From Gemmatimonadaceae bacterium (lineage in GTDB: Bacteria; Gemmatimonadota; Gemmatimonadetes; Gemmatimonadales; Gemmatimonadaceae), in contig DASQFN010000058.1 in NCBI GenBank assembly GCA_035633115.1, positions 62,001-126,000 on the forward strand: DNA of 64,000 nt. The letters run 5' to 3'. Of the stretch, positions 43,511 through 52,219 are shown piece after piece. Both the position numbers and the translations under genes were made by a program. The notes beneath the pieces are model-generated. The model did no database searches. It was given only the letters and a program-made list of their open reading frames with translations, and was not told the DNA's origin. Position 1 is the stretch's first letter; each line of letters begins with the position of its first letter.

Positions 43511-44121
43511 TACCGTTGCAGCGTGAAGCCGTGAACTCCTGAAGTCATAACGCGGCCGTCAGCTCGCAATGCGTCGACGTACCAGAAATACTGCTGTCGG
43601 CCGGCGTTTACGATCTCCGGGGGCAACAGGACCGAAGTGTCCGCGGTGGCCGTCCTCCAGACGACGCGGCCGCTCGCATCCGTGACGCTGACCTGAAAAT
43701 CGGACGCACCTTCCTGCCGATTCCAGGTAAGTGCAGGTCGCCCGGTCCTCACGACACCTCCATCACTCGGGGTGACGATCTGAATGCGCGGAACTGCGTG
43801 GGCGCCTATTTCCGCGGCGTTGCGCTCGACGCCTGGAGAGGTCCGGCTGGTACGCATCTGGGGTACAGCCACGATGAGAACCACGGCGGCAGCTGCAAGG
43901 CTGCTGAGCGCGACCAACATCTTGTTGCGTCGCGGTGTGCGGTGGGCCCTGCCGCCGTCGAGCGTAAGTACGTGCACGCCGTCCAGATCACGAACTGCAC
44001 GCAGGCCGCCCACCAGCTCCGTCCGGCATTCCGGGCAATGCACGAGATGCGCGTCGATGCGACGTAGATCCTCGGTGCCGAGCGCATTATCGGCGTACGC
44101 CGCGAGTTCTTCAGGTTTCAT
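43510..44121 (-). CDS. anti-sigma factor with zinc-finger (ZAS) and membrane segment
   Basis: 203 residues. N-terminal ZAS-type motif: His and 'HLVHCPEC' (H-x3-C-x2-C class), which binds sigma factors. One membrane helix (~68-90, 'MLVALSSLAAAAVVLIVAVP'), then a periplasmic beta-sandwich that resembles a fibronectin-like domain ('PALTWNRQEGASDFQVSVTD'). It sits between the ECF sigma gene and the CHAT gene. Start ATG 44121 is preferred to GTG 44130. Confidence 0.85.
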   Translation of the reverse strand: MKPEELAAYADNALGTEDLRRIDAHLVHCPECRTELVGGLRAVRDLDGVHVLTLDGGRAHRTPRRNKMLVALSSLAAAAVVLIVAVPQMRTSRTSPGVERNAAEIGAHAVPRIQIVTPSDGGVVRTGRPALTWNRQEGASDFQVSVTDASGRVVWRTATADTSVLLPPEIVNAGRQQYFWYVDALRADGRVMTSGVHGFTLQR

Positions 44122-44239
44122 ATGGTCCACAGTTCACCTTCGGCTCGTACGCTCCCGAAGGTCCGATACGTGTCTGGCATTTGCCAAAGATGTAACGGAT
44201 GCGGGGAGTGGCTTTTCGTCGCTGTATTGAATTGTCGTG

Positions 44240-44914
44240 TCATGGCACGGGACTGTCGATTCCCTCCGCGATGAGCTTTCGTCGCAGAATCACCTTCAGC
44301 TGATCTATTCGGCGGTACACCAGGGCTGCGCTGCCCCAGCGGTTGAGTGATTCGATCTCGCGCGCGGAAAGTCCGTCGACGAAGCGGAGCGTAAGCAGCA
44401 GCTGATCACCGGGGTCGAGGGTGCTTGCCGCTCTGGTCAACGCATTACTGAGCTCTGCGTCTCGCATGCATTGTTCGGGATCAGGCGTTGTCGAATCCTC
44501 GACGCTGCCGAGGTCGAAGTCGGCGGCGAGGAGGTCGGTGAGTCGCCGACGTGCCGAGCGCTCCTGCTGAGCTTCCGGCGTGTGGTTCTGGGATTTCCAC
44601 CGGCCGTACTGCTCGCGCTGGCGGTCGACGCACATCCTTCGCGCGATGAAGACGAGCCACGTTGAGAAGCGGCTGCGCGCATTCGCGCGGTATGCCCGAA
44701 GCCGCGCGCAATCGTCCGCACGGAGCTTGTCGAGGATGTACGCGTAGGAGTCCATCCCCGCGTCGTAGTTCCGCGCCGCGGAGCGTGCGGCATGCAACAG
44801 CAGGCGGCTGTATGAGTTGACGAAGCGCTGCCATGCCGCGTCCATTTCCGCGCCAGTTTGCGCAGCAAGCAGCGCGGACAACTCGGGTGGAACCGGTGGT
44901 GGCGATTCAGCCAT
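44240..44914 (-). CDS. ECF-type RNA polymerase sigma factor
   Basis: 224 residues from ATG 44914; the frame extends to 44977. Region 2 includes 'RFSTWLVFIARRMCVDRQRE' and region 4 'LRFVDGLSAREIESLN', with an HTH tail. Divergent ECF; it may belong to a group with long N-termini. A 118-bp gap separates it from the anti-sigma gene. It may drive this operon and the divergent HAF genes, but no promoter match was proven. Confidence 0.85.
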   Translation of the reverse strand: MAESPPPVPPELSALLAAQTGAEMDAAWQRFVNSYSRLLLHAARSAARNYDAGMDSYAYILDKLRADDCARLRAYRANARSRFSTWLVFIARRMCVDRQREQYGRWKSQNHTPEAQQERSARRRLTDLLAADFDLGSVEDSTTPDPEQCMRDAELSNALTRAASTLDPGDQLLLTLRFVDGLSAREIESLNRWGSAALVYRRIDQLKVILRRKLIAEGIDSPVP

Positions 44915-45109
44915 GCAGTGTCGCAGCTCTGGGGGCAACCGGGCGTCCAATATTGCAACGAACGCGCGGAATGGCAAATTGTTGCGCGCGGTCTCCTCGT
45001 CTCACTGTCAACGTCTACAAAAGTTGAACGGATTGGATGCATGGCATTCCCGAGACGCGCCGGAATCGCCGGGCAGATTTCCGTTCAACCTTCAGGTTCA
45101 ACGCTTCGG

Positions 45110-45286
45110 TTACTTCTTCAGTATCCAATCGAGCAGGAGTGGAAACTCCAATCGCGGAGGTTGCTCCAAGTCCCTGATGAATTCGCCCGGCTTGCGGTCG
45201 TAATCTCCGCTCGCGTGCAACTGTGAGGAGCCAGGTTGCGATGAAATAATCCCACGCGGTTCCGTTAAAGCTTCGTAAACCGACAA
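45110..45286 (-). CDS. possible small ORF or gene remnant (58 codons)
   Basis: Open minus-strand frame from TTG 45286 to a TAA at 45110-45112. The last part 'GEFIRDLEQPPRLEFPLLLD' plus 'WILKK' reads like a genuine protein C-terminus. No good ribosome-binding site precedes the TTG and it overlaps the leader motif of the HAF gene, so it could be the tail of a decayed gene. No family recognised. Confidence 0.25.
   Translation of the reverse strand: MSVYEALTEPRGIISSQPGSSQLHASGDYDRKPGEFIRDLEQPPRLEFPLLLDWILKK
45260..45273 (+). promoter_or_regulatory. shared leader motif, copy 1
   Basis: TTCCGTTAAAGCTT, 22 nt before the HAF gene ATG. An exact copy lies before the next HAF gene at 46422-46435, with further similarity after it (CGTAAACC versus GGTCAACC). 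Candidate promoter element or leader duplicated with the gene. Confidence 0.5.
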
Positions 45287-45295
45287 GGAGCTACC

Positions 45296-46399
45296 ATGGT
45301 CCCGCTAAAGTCAGCTGGTGCAGTTCTTACAACGTGCGCGTTGCTGATCGCAGCATGTACGGCGTCGGACGCGGTCGCGCCCGTATCGCGAGACGTCTCG
45401 CCCGCGCTAGCCCGAGGCGGGGGCGGCGGCGGTGGAAGTGCTCCCGGATACACGGTGATCGACATCGGCACACTGCCGGGTCACTCGACGGCTAGTGCCC
45501 AGGCGGTGAACGACGCGGGTATGGTCGTCGGAACGAGCAGCGGTTCGTCCGAGGTGGTCGCATTTGTGTGGCACAACAACGTGATGACGCCACTGACCGC
45601 CGCCGGCATCCCGAGTGTAGCGAACGACATCAGCAACGGCAGCAGCATCTACGCGGTCGGCTGGAAGTCCGTGGACGGCAACAGCCGTGGAATGCGGTGG
45701 CGGCTCGAAGGGTCGCCATTGACGGTCGTCGAGGAGCTCGACGTCGAGTCAGCCGCCGGACACCCGCAGGGTATGAACGATCTGGGCGACGTCATCGGGA
45801 GTCGCATTCGCCTGAATGACGGAACCGTCATCAGTCCCGATCTGCCGGAGGGATTCACTTTCCGCTCGGGTGTGGACATCAACAACGCGGGGCACTCGGC
45901 GTTCAACCTCAAGGGACCGGCACGGCAGGCGCGGGCGTACCTGCGATTGGCCTCGGGACAGATGGTTATGCTGGAGCCGCCGGCGAACATGTCTGCTGAC
46001 ACGAGCGTGGTCGGCGCGATCAGCGAAGCGGTTGTCGATGGCTCAGGGCGCACCGTCGTGTACGTCGCCGGAAAGATTCAACACACGTCGAGCGAATGTA
46101 CTCCTGTGCGGTGGACCGTCGACGTCGGCGGAGGATCTGTCATCGCAACGGAGACCTACTCCGTAAGCGGCAGCGCGTGGGGCGCGAACTCGCTCGGACA
46201 GCTCACAGGAACGTACGGGGCACGCTGGTCTGTTTCGGCATTCGTCTGGAGTGGAAATCAGTTCACGACGCTTCCCATGCCCAAAGGAGTGAAGAACGGC
46301 AAAGGCTACGGCATGAGCCCCGGCGGCCGTTACATCGCCGGGCAGGGGGAAAAACAGCTGAAGAACCGCGCATTGCTCTGGACGACGGTTCAGAACTGA
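45296..46399 (+). CDS. HAF-repeat lipoprotein
   Basis: 367 residues. Lipobox LIAAC at residue ~21, Gly-rich linker, then HAF repeats: 'AQAVNDAGMVVGTSS', 'PQGMNDLGDVIGS', 'WGANSLGQLTGTYG' and a C-terminal 'GYGMSPGGRYIAGQG'. Each repeat has the N-D/N-x-G-x-V-V-G core. Secreted protein anchored in a membrane, function unknown. Tandem paralogue of the next gene; both diverge from the ECF sigma gene. Confidence 0.85.
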   Translation: MVPLKSAGAVLTTCALLIAACTASDAVAPVSRDVSPALARGGGGGGGSAPGYTVIDIGTLPGHSTASAQAVNDAGMVVGTSSGSSEVVAFVWHNNVMTPLTAAGIPSVANDISNGSSIYAVGWKSVDGNSRGMRWRLEGSPLTVVEELDVESAAGHPQGMNDLGDVIGSRIRLNDGTVISPDLPEGFTFRSGVDINNAGHSAFNLKGPARQARAYLRLASGQMVMLEPPANMSADTSVVGAISEAVVDGSGRTVVYVAGKIQHTSSECTPVRWTVDVGGGSVIATETYSVSGSAWGANSLGQLTGTYGARWSVSAFVWSGNQFTTLPMPKGVKNGKGYGMSPGGRYIAGQGEKQLKNRALLWTTVQN

Positions 46400-46421
46400 C
46401 GTTCGGAAATCTTTGGCGCAA

Positions 46422-46435
46422 TTCCGTTAAAGCTT
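46422..46435 (+). promoter_or_regulatory. shared leader motif, copy 2
   Basis: Exact copy of TTCCGTTAAAGCTT found at 45260-45273, here 28 nt before the chosen ATG 46464 and 23 nt after the stop of the preceding gene. Suggests the second HAF gene has its own promoter or leader. Confidence 0.5.
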
Positions 46436-46463
46436 GGTCAACCACTGAAGAGGAATGCTCTTT

Positions 46464-47546
46464 ATGAAGCGCGTCGTCGCATCACTTCTCATCAGCGTAG
46501 CAGCTGCCGTACTCGGCGCGTGCAGCACGCAGGAAACCGTTCTGGCCCCCAGGGATCCTGCACTCGCGGTTCGCGAGGCACGCGGCACATCCACGAGCTA
46601 CACCGTCACACAGATCGCGTTGCTACCCGGTCATCGCGAGGGATTCGCGTGGGAGGTCAACAACTCCGGACAAGTGGTGGTTCAGAGCAACTACTGGCCC
46701 GAATCCGGGCTCATTCAGGGTCACTGGTTCATCCGAGCGAGCGGACAAAACCACATGATAGGCGCGGTCGTGCGGGGAATCAGCAGCGGTCCCGTGACAT
46801 ACCTCGCCGGCTCCAATGGATCCGAACCTCTGCGCTGGAGCTTTGATCCGAAGACGGGCGTGAGCGAACCGACAATGCTCGATTTATCCGGGGGCGGATT
46901 TGCGTCGGCAGTGAACGACAACGGCGACGTGATCGGAAGGATCGGTTACGCAGCGGGTGGAGGAGACGCGGCAATCTGGATGATCGACGGCACTCGTATT
47001 CTGGTGCCGAATGTCGATCCTTCGCTGTACGAAGGTGTCGAGGGACGCGATATCACTAGCGCGGGCGACGCGGTCATTCAGTTCCACGACAACTCAGGCT
47101 TGCACAGAGGCTACGCACGCATTGCGAGTGGAACGCCTGTCGAGCTTCCACCGTTGACGGGACACGTGTCTACGCTGGTGCGCGGGATCAGTGAACCGGT
47201 CTCAGGCAAAGTGTACGTCGCCGGAACGAGTGACGATCGGAACGGCAACTATCGGGCTGTGCGGTGGACGATCGATCGCACGAACGGGGCGATCATTGCT
47301 CGTGAGGTGATGTCCGACCGTAGCTATTCCAATGCGATGGCCGACGATGGCACCATCGCCGGTGATCTCTCCGGCAGCGCCAACACAACTGCGTTCGTCT
47401 GGAAGCTGACGGGTGTGACGACCCTGAAGACTCCGAAGGGCAGCAACTCAGGCCGTGCGCACGCCATAAGCGGCGACGGGAAGCACGTTGCTGGCGACGC
47501 GCTGTCCGGCGGCTACAGGATACCGATCTACTGGACCGCGCCCTGA
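46464..47546 (+). CDS. HAF-repeat lipoprotein (tandem paralogue)
   Basis: 360 residues. Lipobox LGAC at residue ~20. Repeats 'WEVNNSGQVVVQSN', 'ASAVNDNGDVIGRIG', 'MADDGTIAGDLSG' and 'HAISGDGKHVAGDA'. ATG 46464 is preferred over 46455 because AGAGGA ends directly at 46454, which is too close to the earlier ATG. Same layout as the upstream paralogue but diverged in sequence. Confidence 0.85.
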   Translation: MKRVVASLLISVAAAVLGACSTQETVLAPRDPALAVREARGTSTSYTVTQIALLPGHREGFAWEVNNSGQVVVQSNYWPESGLIQGHWFIRASGQNHMIGAVVRGISSGPVTYLAGSNGSEPLRWSFDPKTGVSEPTMLDLSGGGFASAVNDNGDVIGRIGYAAGGGDAAIWMIDGTRILVPNVDPSLYEGVEGRDITSAGDAVIQFHDNSGLHRGYARIASGTPVELPPLTGHVSTLVRGISEPVSGKVYVAGTSDDRNGNYRAVRWTIDRTNGAIIAREVMSDRSYSNAMADDGTIAGDLSGSANTTAFVWKLTGVTTLKTPKGSNSGRAHAISGDGKHVAGDALSGGYRIPIYWTAP

Positions 47547-47835
47547 GTCGCCGGAGCAGCTGTTGTTGTGAAGCTTTCCTCCGGCTCGAGTTCGTAACTG
47601 CAGATCGGCGCCTGGGCGCCGCCGCGAGGCGTGACGGCTTCTTCGTTATTGATTTGCAGTAGCCGGCGCGAGCGTCTCCTTAAACACCTCGAGCGCAAGC
47701 TCGACCTTGCCGAATGGCGCCGAGCGGCTTGAAAACAAACGCAAGCCCATACAATCATTAAAAAAAGAGACCGCTCACACCTGCTACGGCCGGGTGCTTG
47801 CGATGAGTCAAATGTTGTCTCCGGGGAGGGAACAC

Positions 47836-49341
47836 TTGTCACCAGACGCCAACATGTCCCAGCCGCAGTCATTCGAATTCGGCGATCTCAGCGTGGGGCA
47901 GCAACCCGCCGTGGAGTCACTGCCGCCGCGAACGATCCACAGCTTTTCAGCCGCGGAGGATCGCGAGCCCCACCGGCCGGATCCGAGGGTTGCACTGAGT
48001 CAGGAAGTGGTGGATGCGACGTTCGGCCCCATAAGGGAGCGACACTTTGCAGTCCGCTACTGGGATGGCACGTTCGAGCCCCCTGGAGCCTGTTCGACTC
48101 CAGAATTCACGTTGCGCTTCGAGCGACCAGGCTCACTGCGTCGAATGCTGCTGCCAGCCTCAGAGCTATCGATCGTCGAAGCTTTCCTCTCCGGTGACGT
48201 CGACATCGAGGGGCATATGGAGGCGGCGATGTCGCTCGCGGACGACATCGGCAAGCGCGTGCAATCAGGCAAAGCCTTCGCACGGCTGCTTCCAAAGCTG
48301 ATTGCACTGCCGCGCGATGCGAGCTCGGCTCCCAGCGAGGTGAAGGGCACCCGTTTCTCCCGAGGCGTCAAGCGACTGCTTCTCAACTGGCGCCCGGGCG
48401 ATGAAAAAGCAATTCAGTATCACTACGACGTGAGCAACGACTTCTATCGGCTGTGGCTCGACCCGCAAATGGTGTATACGTGCGCGTACTTCACCCGCAG
48501 CGACGACGATCTCGCGACTGCGCAGGTAGCGAAGCTCGATCACATCTGCCGGAAGCTGCGGCTCGAGCCGGGAATGCGGTTCCTCGACGTCGGATGCGGC
48601 TGGGGAGCGCTCATCATACACGCCGCGGAGAACTACGGCGTCGAGGCGGTTGGCATTACCCTGAGCGAGGCACAGGCGACACTCGCGAAACAGCGCATTG
48701 CGGCAGCGGGCTTGTCCGACAGGTGCCGGGTCGAGCTGCTCGACTATCGCGATCTCGACGGAAAGCCGCAGTTCGACCGAGCGGCTTCGGTGGGGATGAT
48801 GGAGCATGTTCGAGAGGATCTGCAACCCGGCTATTTCGACGCAATTTACAGAGTACTCAAGCCGGGCGGGCTGTTCCTGAATCACACCATCGTCAGCGTC
48901 GCACGCGCTCGTCCCATGTCGATAGTCGAGCGTGCGAAGGCGCATCTGTGGAGGCGTGAGGGTTTCATCCGCAAGTATGTCTTTCCGGAGGGCAGGCTGG
49001 TCCCGGTATCGCATGTAATTGCCTGCGCCGAGAGAGTCGGATTCGAGCTGCGCGACGTGGAGAGCCTGCGCGAGCATTATGCAATAACATTGAGACACTG
49101 GATCAGGGAGCTCGAGAAGCACTCATCGGAGGCGATCAGGATCGCGGGAGAGCGTACGTACCGCGTGTGGCGTCTGTACATGTCGAGCGGCGCGCACGGG
49201 TTCGCGGTTGGGCGGATGAACCTGATTCAAGCGCTGCTTGTCAAGCCGGATAAGGAAGGACGATCAGAGATGCCCCTCACCCGCGATTACATGTATGCGA
49301 AGGGCTCGCAGCTGAAGATCACGGACAGCGCTGCGGCGTGA
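47836..49341 (+). CDS. cfa: cyclopropane-fatty-acyl-phospholipid synthase family methyltransferase
   Basis: About 501 residues. The N-terminal lipid-binding region is followed by a SAM-methyltransferase domain with 'FLDVGCGWGALIIHAAENYG', 'YHYDVSNDFYRLWLD' and 'ASVGMMEHVREDLQPGYFDA', standard for Cfa/CmaA enzymes. It methylates acyl double bonds of phospholipids, consistent with the acyl-ACP desaturase at 51180. Start choice: TTG 47836 follows GGGGAGGG at good spacing; ATG 47854 and ATG 47803 are alternatives. Confidence 0.88.
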   Translation: MSPDANMSQPQSFEFGDLSVGQQPAVESLPPRTIHSFSAAEDREPHRPDPRVALSQEVVDATFGPIRERHFAVRYWDGTFEPPGACSTPEFTLRFERPGSLRRMLLPASELSIVEAFLSGDVDIEGHMEAAMSLADDIGKRVQSGKAFARLLPKLIALPRDASSAPSEVKGTRFSRGVKRLLLNWRPGDEKAIQYHYDVSNDFYRLWLDPQMVYTCAYFTRSDDDLATAQVAKLDHICRKLRLEPGMRFLDVGCGWGALIIHAAENYGVEAVGITLSEAQATLAKQRIAAAGLSDRCRVELLDYRDLDGKPQFDRAASVGMMEHVREDLQPGYFDAIYRVLKPGGLFLNHTIVSVARARPMSIVERAKAHLWRREGFIRKYVFPEGRLVPVSHVIACAERVGFELRDVESLREHYAITLRHWIRELEKHSSEAIRIAGERTYRVWRLYMSSGAHGFAVGRMNLIQALLVKPDKEGRSEMPLTRDYMYAKGSQLKITDSAAA

Positions 49342-49402
49342 GGTGTAGCAGTCGTCAAGGCGGTCGCCGCGGCCAGTCGTATATTGTGGCCGGAGCATAC
49401 GG

Positions 49403-49888
49403 ATGACGACCAGAACGAGTCTCACCGAACTGACGGTAACGTGGCAGTGCTGCCCGTTCAACGAGCTCACGGCGGGGGAGCTGTACGCGGTGATGGAGGT
49501 GCGCCAGCGCGTCTTCATCGTCGAGCAGAAGTGTCAATACCTCGACGCAGACGGCGCCGACCATTTTGCCCATCATCTCCTGGGTTGGCGCAACACACCC
49601 GATGGGTTATTGCTGGCCGCCTACGCTCGGCTGTTCCCTCCAGGCGTGAAATACCCCGAGGCTTCGATTGGCCGCGTACTGACGCACCCTGCTGCGCGAG
49701 GTACTGGACTGGGCAAAGCGCTGATGGTGGAAGCACTCCAGCGAATCACCGACGCCGGCTGGGGGCAGCCAATCCGCCTGGCTGCGCAATTGTACCTCGA
49801 AGGCTTCTACGAGGATTTCGATTTTCGCCGAGTTGCCGACCCGTACCTCGAAGATGGCATCTGGCATCTGGATATGCGTCGTCACTGA
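49403..49888 (+). CDS. ElaA-family GNAT N-acetyltransferase
   Basis: 161 residues. Family text 'ELYAVMEVRQRVFIVEQKC', 'DADGADHFAHHLLGW', acetyl-CoA-binding 'ASIGRVLTHPAARGTGLGKA' and 'LYLEGFYEDFDFRRV'. Probable small-molecule or protein N-acetyltransferase; substrates of ElaA are unknown. Followed closely by the thioredoxin-like gene. Confidence 0.9.
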   Translation: MTTRTSLTELTVTWQCCPFNELTAGELYAVMEVRQRVFIVEQKCQYLDADGADHFAHHLLGWRNTPDGLLLAAYARLFPPGVKYPEASIGRVLTHPAARGTGLGKALMVEALQRITDAGWGQPIRLAAQLYLEGFYEDFDFRRVADPYLEDGIWHLDMRRH

Positions 49889-49895
49889 GGGCGGG

Positions 49896-50444
49896 ATGCT
49901 GAAAAAGCGATTTCTTGCAGGCGAGACGTTTCCGGAGTTTCTCCAGCGGCCGAAGAAGAACAGTGAGCTGTGGGACGCACTCTACAAGCGCGCGAAGCTA
50001 TCTGACGATGTCTACCTGCGGGTAGCCCGACTTCGGCGGCCCTGGCATCTCCTCGTCCTCAGTGAAGACTGGTGCGGCGACTCGCTCAACACTCTTCCTG
50101 TAATCGCCCGGCTCACCGAGAAGACACCGCTCATCGACATGCGCATCATTGGGCGGGATGCGAATCCCGATCTCATCGCTTCGCATCTCGCCGGTTTGTC
50201 GCAGTCCATTCCCGTGATCATGGTGCTCGACGACGACTTCATCGAGCATGGCTGGTGGGGCCCGAGGCCGGGGGAGCTCCAGGCATGGGTGACGGAGAGC
50301 GGTCTCGCGCTTCCCAAGGAGGAGCGATATCGTCAGGTGCGCATGTGGTATGCCCGGGACCACGGCCAGACAGCCGTCCAGGAGCTGCTCGAGATCATCG
50401 CGAAGGCGGAAGCAATGGAGGATCGTGCAGAAACGGCTCGCTGA
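49896..50444 (+). CDS. thioredoxin-family protein, monothiol (CGDS) active site
   Basis: 182 residues. The thioredoxin-fold segment 'LLVLSEDWCGDSLNTLPVIA' carries CxxS rather than CxxC. Then 'IDMRIIGRDANPDLIASHL', the cis-Pro region 'SIPVIMVLDD' and C-terminal helices. This resembles the Thioredoxin_9/bacillithiol-associated group. A monothiol site suggests thiol transfer or binding rather than general disulfide reduction. ATG 49896 follows GGGCGGG. Confidence 0.85.
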   Translation: MLKKRFLAGETFPEFLQRPKKNSELWDALYKRAKLSDDVYLRVARLRRPWHLLVLSEDWCGDSLNTLPVIARLTEKTPLIDMRIIGRDANPDLIASHLAGLSQSIPVIMVLDDDFIEHGWWGPRPGELQAWVTESGLALPKEERYRQVRMWYARDHGQTAVQELLEIIAKAEAMEDRAETAR

Positions 50445-50463
50445 AATTGTTGACTATCTCCAG

Positions 50464-50490
50464 GTCACGCGTGCGCACGTGCGAGGTGAC
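50464..50490. repeat. inverted repeat between thioredoxin-like and SRPBCC genes
   Basis: GTCAC (50464-50468) and GTGAC (50486-50490) enclose the palindrome GTGCGCAC (50471-50478). No T-run follows, so not a typical terminator; operator or hairpin possible. Confidence 0.35.
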
Positions 50491-50537
50491 GGAAGGCGCC
50501 GCCGAATCCGCGCCAATCCTCTGATCCGGAGAGCGAC

Positions 50538-51059
50538 ATGCTGAAGTGGCTTGGCATAATCGTCGGGGTGATAGTCGTGCTCGTGGCAGCGGTCTTCATA
50601 GCCGGTTCGATGATGCCGCAGAACCACACCGCTTCACGCACAGCCCAGCTGTCGCAGCCACCGGAGAGCGTATGGACTGTGATCACGAACATTGACTCGT
50701 TTCCAAGCTGGAGAAACGATGTCGCAGTCGCAGAGCAGCTTCCTTCGCGCGACGGCAAGGTTGTGTGGAGGGAGACTTCACGAAGCCGGAATGCGCTGAC
50801 GTACGAGGCAGAAACCGCAGAGCCACCGCGGCACCTCGTTACGCGAATCACCGACAAGGGGTTGCCGTTCGGTGGAAGCTGGGATTACATGATCGTTCCC
50901 GATGGTTCGGGCAGCCGCATTACGATCACCGAGCACGGCGAGATATACAACCCGATTTTCCGGGTAGTCTCCCGTGCGATGGGACACACCTCGACCATCG
51001 ACGCATACCTTAAGTCGCTCGCAGGGAGGCTCGGCGATAGCTACACTCCGCCGGGCTGA
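50538..51059 (+). CDS. membrane-anchored SRPBCC (polyketide cyclase/START-like) protein
   Basis: 173 residues. One N-terminal membrane helix (residues 4-26), then an SRPBCC fold: 'TAQLSQPPESVWTVITNIDS', 'FPSWRNDVAVAEQL', 'WDYMIVPDGSGSRITITEHG' and a long C-terminal helix. Such proteins bind lipophilic ligands; here the domain faces the periplasm or cytoplasm depending on topology. GGAG precedes the ATG region. Confidence 0.82.
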   Translation: MLKWLGIIVGVIVVLVAAVFIAGSMMPQNHTASRTAQLSQPPESVWTVITNIDSFPSWRNDVAVAEQLPSRDGKVVWRETSRSRNALTYEAETAEPPRHLVTRITDKGLPFGGSWDYMIVPDGSGSRITITEHGEIYNPIFRVVSRAMGHTSTIDAYLKSLAGRLGDSYTPPG

Positions 51060-51117
51060 CGAGGCTGACCGCTGGCAGACTTGATGCAAGCCGCCGCAAT
51101 GTGCATATCTAGAATGG

Positions 51118-51143
51118 CCCCCCCTGACCAGCCGGTCGGGGGG
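51118..51143 (+). promoter_or_regulatory. GC-rich hairpin or operator before the desaturase gene
   Basis: C-run (51118-51124) and G-run (51138-51143) form an outer stem; GACC/GGTC an inner stem around AGCC, with a one-base bulge. The inner TGACCAGCCGGTC looks like a TetR-type operator. No T-run follows, so termination is unlikely. It lies 37-62 nt before the TTG start. Confidence 0.4.
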
Positions 51144-51179
51144 CGCTCGACTCTGACGACCTGATCTGGAGAAGCCGAT

Positions 51180-52154
51180 TTGACCGTGCAAACCGCCGAC
51201 ACCGAAATGCTTTCGAAGATCGAGGTTCTCGCTGACCTCGAAGCTGTGGTGGCTGATCTCATGCGGACGCACGAAGCGAAGCGTATCCTGTGGTTCCCCA
51301 GCGAGATTCTCGATCCTCCTCCGGACGAAGATCCCGAACGACATCGTCGCGAGCTGAGAGAACGCGCAAAAGGCATCAGCGAGCCGGCCAGAGTTGCTCT
51401 CGCGCTCAATCTGCTCACGGAGGAAGGATTACCGCATTTCCACCGCATTCTTGCCGTATACCTGGGCGACGACAGCCATTGGCAAACGTGGACCAACCTG
51501 TGGACGGCGGAAGAAGACCGTCACGGCGTGATTCTTCACGATTACACCCGCGACGCGGAGGTATTCGACCGCGTTGTGATCGAGAAGATGCAGTTCGACT
51601 ACATGCGCGCCGGGTTCGCTCCGGATTGGGATCGCGATCCCTATCGCGTTTTTGTCTATACGTCGCTGCAGGAGCGCGCCACGCAGTTCTCGCACGCGAA
51701 CACAGGTAAGCTCGCTTCGGAGACGGAGCCGACGATTGGACTGGTGCTCTCCAACGTTGCGAAGGAAGAGGCGAGGCACTTCACGTTCTACAGGTCGGTG
51801 TTCAAGGCGGTGCTGGAGCGCGACCCGAACCAGGCACTCGAGTCGGCGGCGAAGATAATGCCGGCGATCGACATGCCCGGTGTGAATATGCCCCACTTCC
51901 GCGAGCTCGCCGATGTGGTGCGCCGAGCGGGTATCTACGGACCGCGGGATTACCTGAAGATCGTCGAGGAGCAGATCAAGTTCTGGGCGATAGACAAGCT
52001 CACCGATCTGAACGACGCAGGCCGCAAGGCACAGGAGAAGATCATGGGGATCCCCGCCAGACTCGAGCGAATTGCCGGGGTAATGGAGGCGAAGACCAAG
52101 CCCAAAACCTATTCGTTCGACGTGATCTTCCGTCGCGAATTCGTAATGGAGTGA
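51180..52154 (+). CDS. acyl-ACP desaturase (stearoyl-ACP Delta-9-type, DesA-like)
   Basis: 324 residues from TTG 51180, which has GGAGAAG upstream. Two diiron motifs: EEDRH (111-115) and EEARH (196-200), plus E81 and E165, as in plant and mycobacterial acyl-ACP desaturases. Soluble; introduces a double bond into acyl-ACP using O2 and ferredoxin. The product can feed the Cfa-family enzyme nearby. Confidence 0.92.
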   Translation: MTVQTADTEMLSKIEVLADLEAVVADLMRTHEAKRILWFPSEILDPPPDEDPERHRRELRERAKGISEPARVALALNLLTEEGLPHFHRILAVYLGDDSHWQTWTNLWTAEEDRHGVILHDYTRDAEVFDRVVIEKMQFDYMRAGFAPDWDRDPYRVFVYTSLQERATQFSHANTGKLASETEPTIGLVLSNVAKEEARHFTFYRSVFKAVLERDPNQALESAAKIMPAIDMPGVNMPHFRELADVVRRAGIYGPRDYLKIVEEQIKFWAIDKLTDLNDAGRKAQEKIMGIPARLERIAGVMEAKTKPKTYSFDVIFRREFVME

Positions 52155-52219
52155 GCTGCGCGCCGCGATTCGGCGTGTACTTCGTTACAACTGAGTATTT
52201 CTGCGCGCCGGCGGCCGCC

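Larger units (their letters stand above)
44978..45295. other. 318-bp divergent intergenic region
   Basis: Between the ECF sigma gene (minus) and the first HAF gene (plus). It contains inverted copies GTTGAACGG (near 45018) and CCGTTCAAC (near 45081), a possible small minus-strand ORF and the 14-bp motif listed separately. AAGGAG precedes ATG 45296. Confidence 0.6.

Noticed and set aside
47547-47835. Minus-strand coding remnant ('FGKVELALEVFKETLAP' near 47700)
   Set aside because: Short, no start, family not recognisable; too weak to annotate.
51118-51143. Intrinsic terminator before the desaturase
   Set aside because: No T-run follows the stem.
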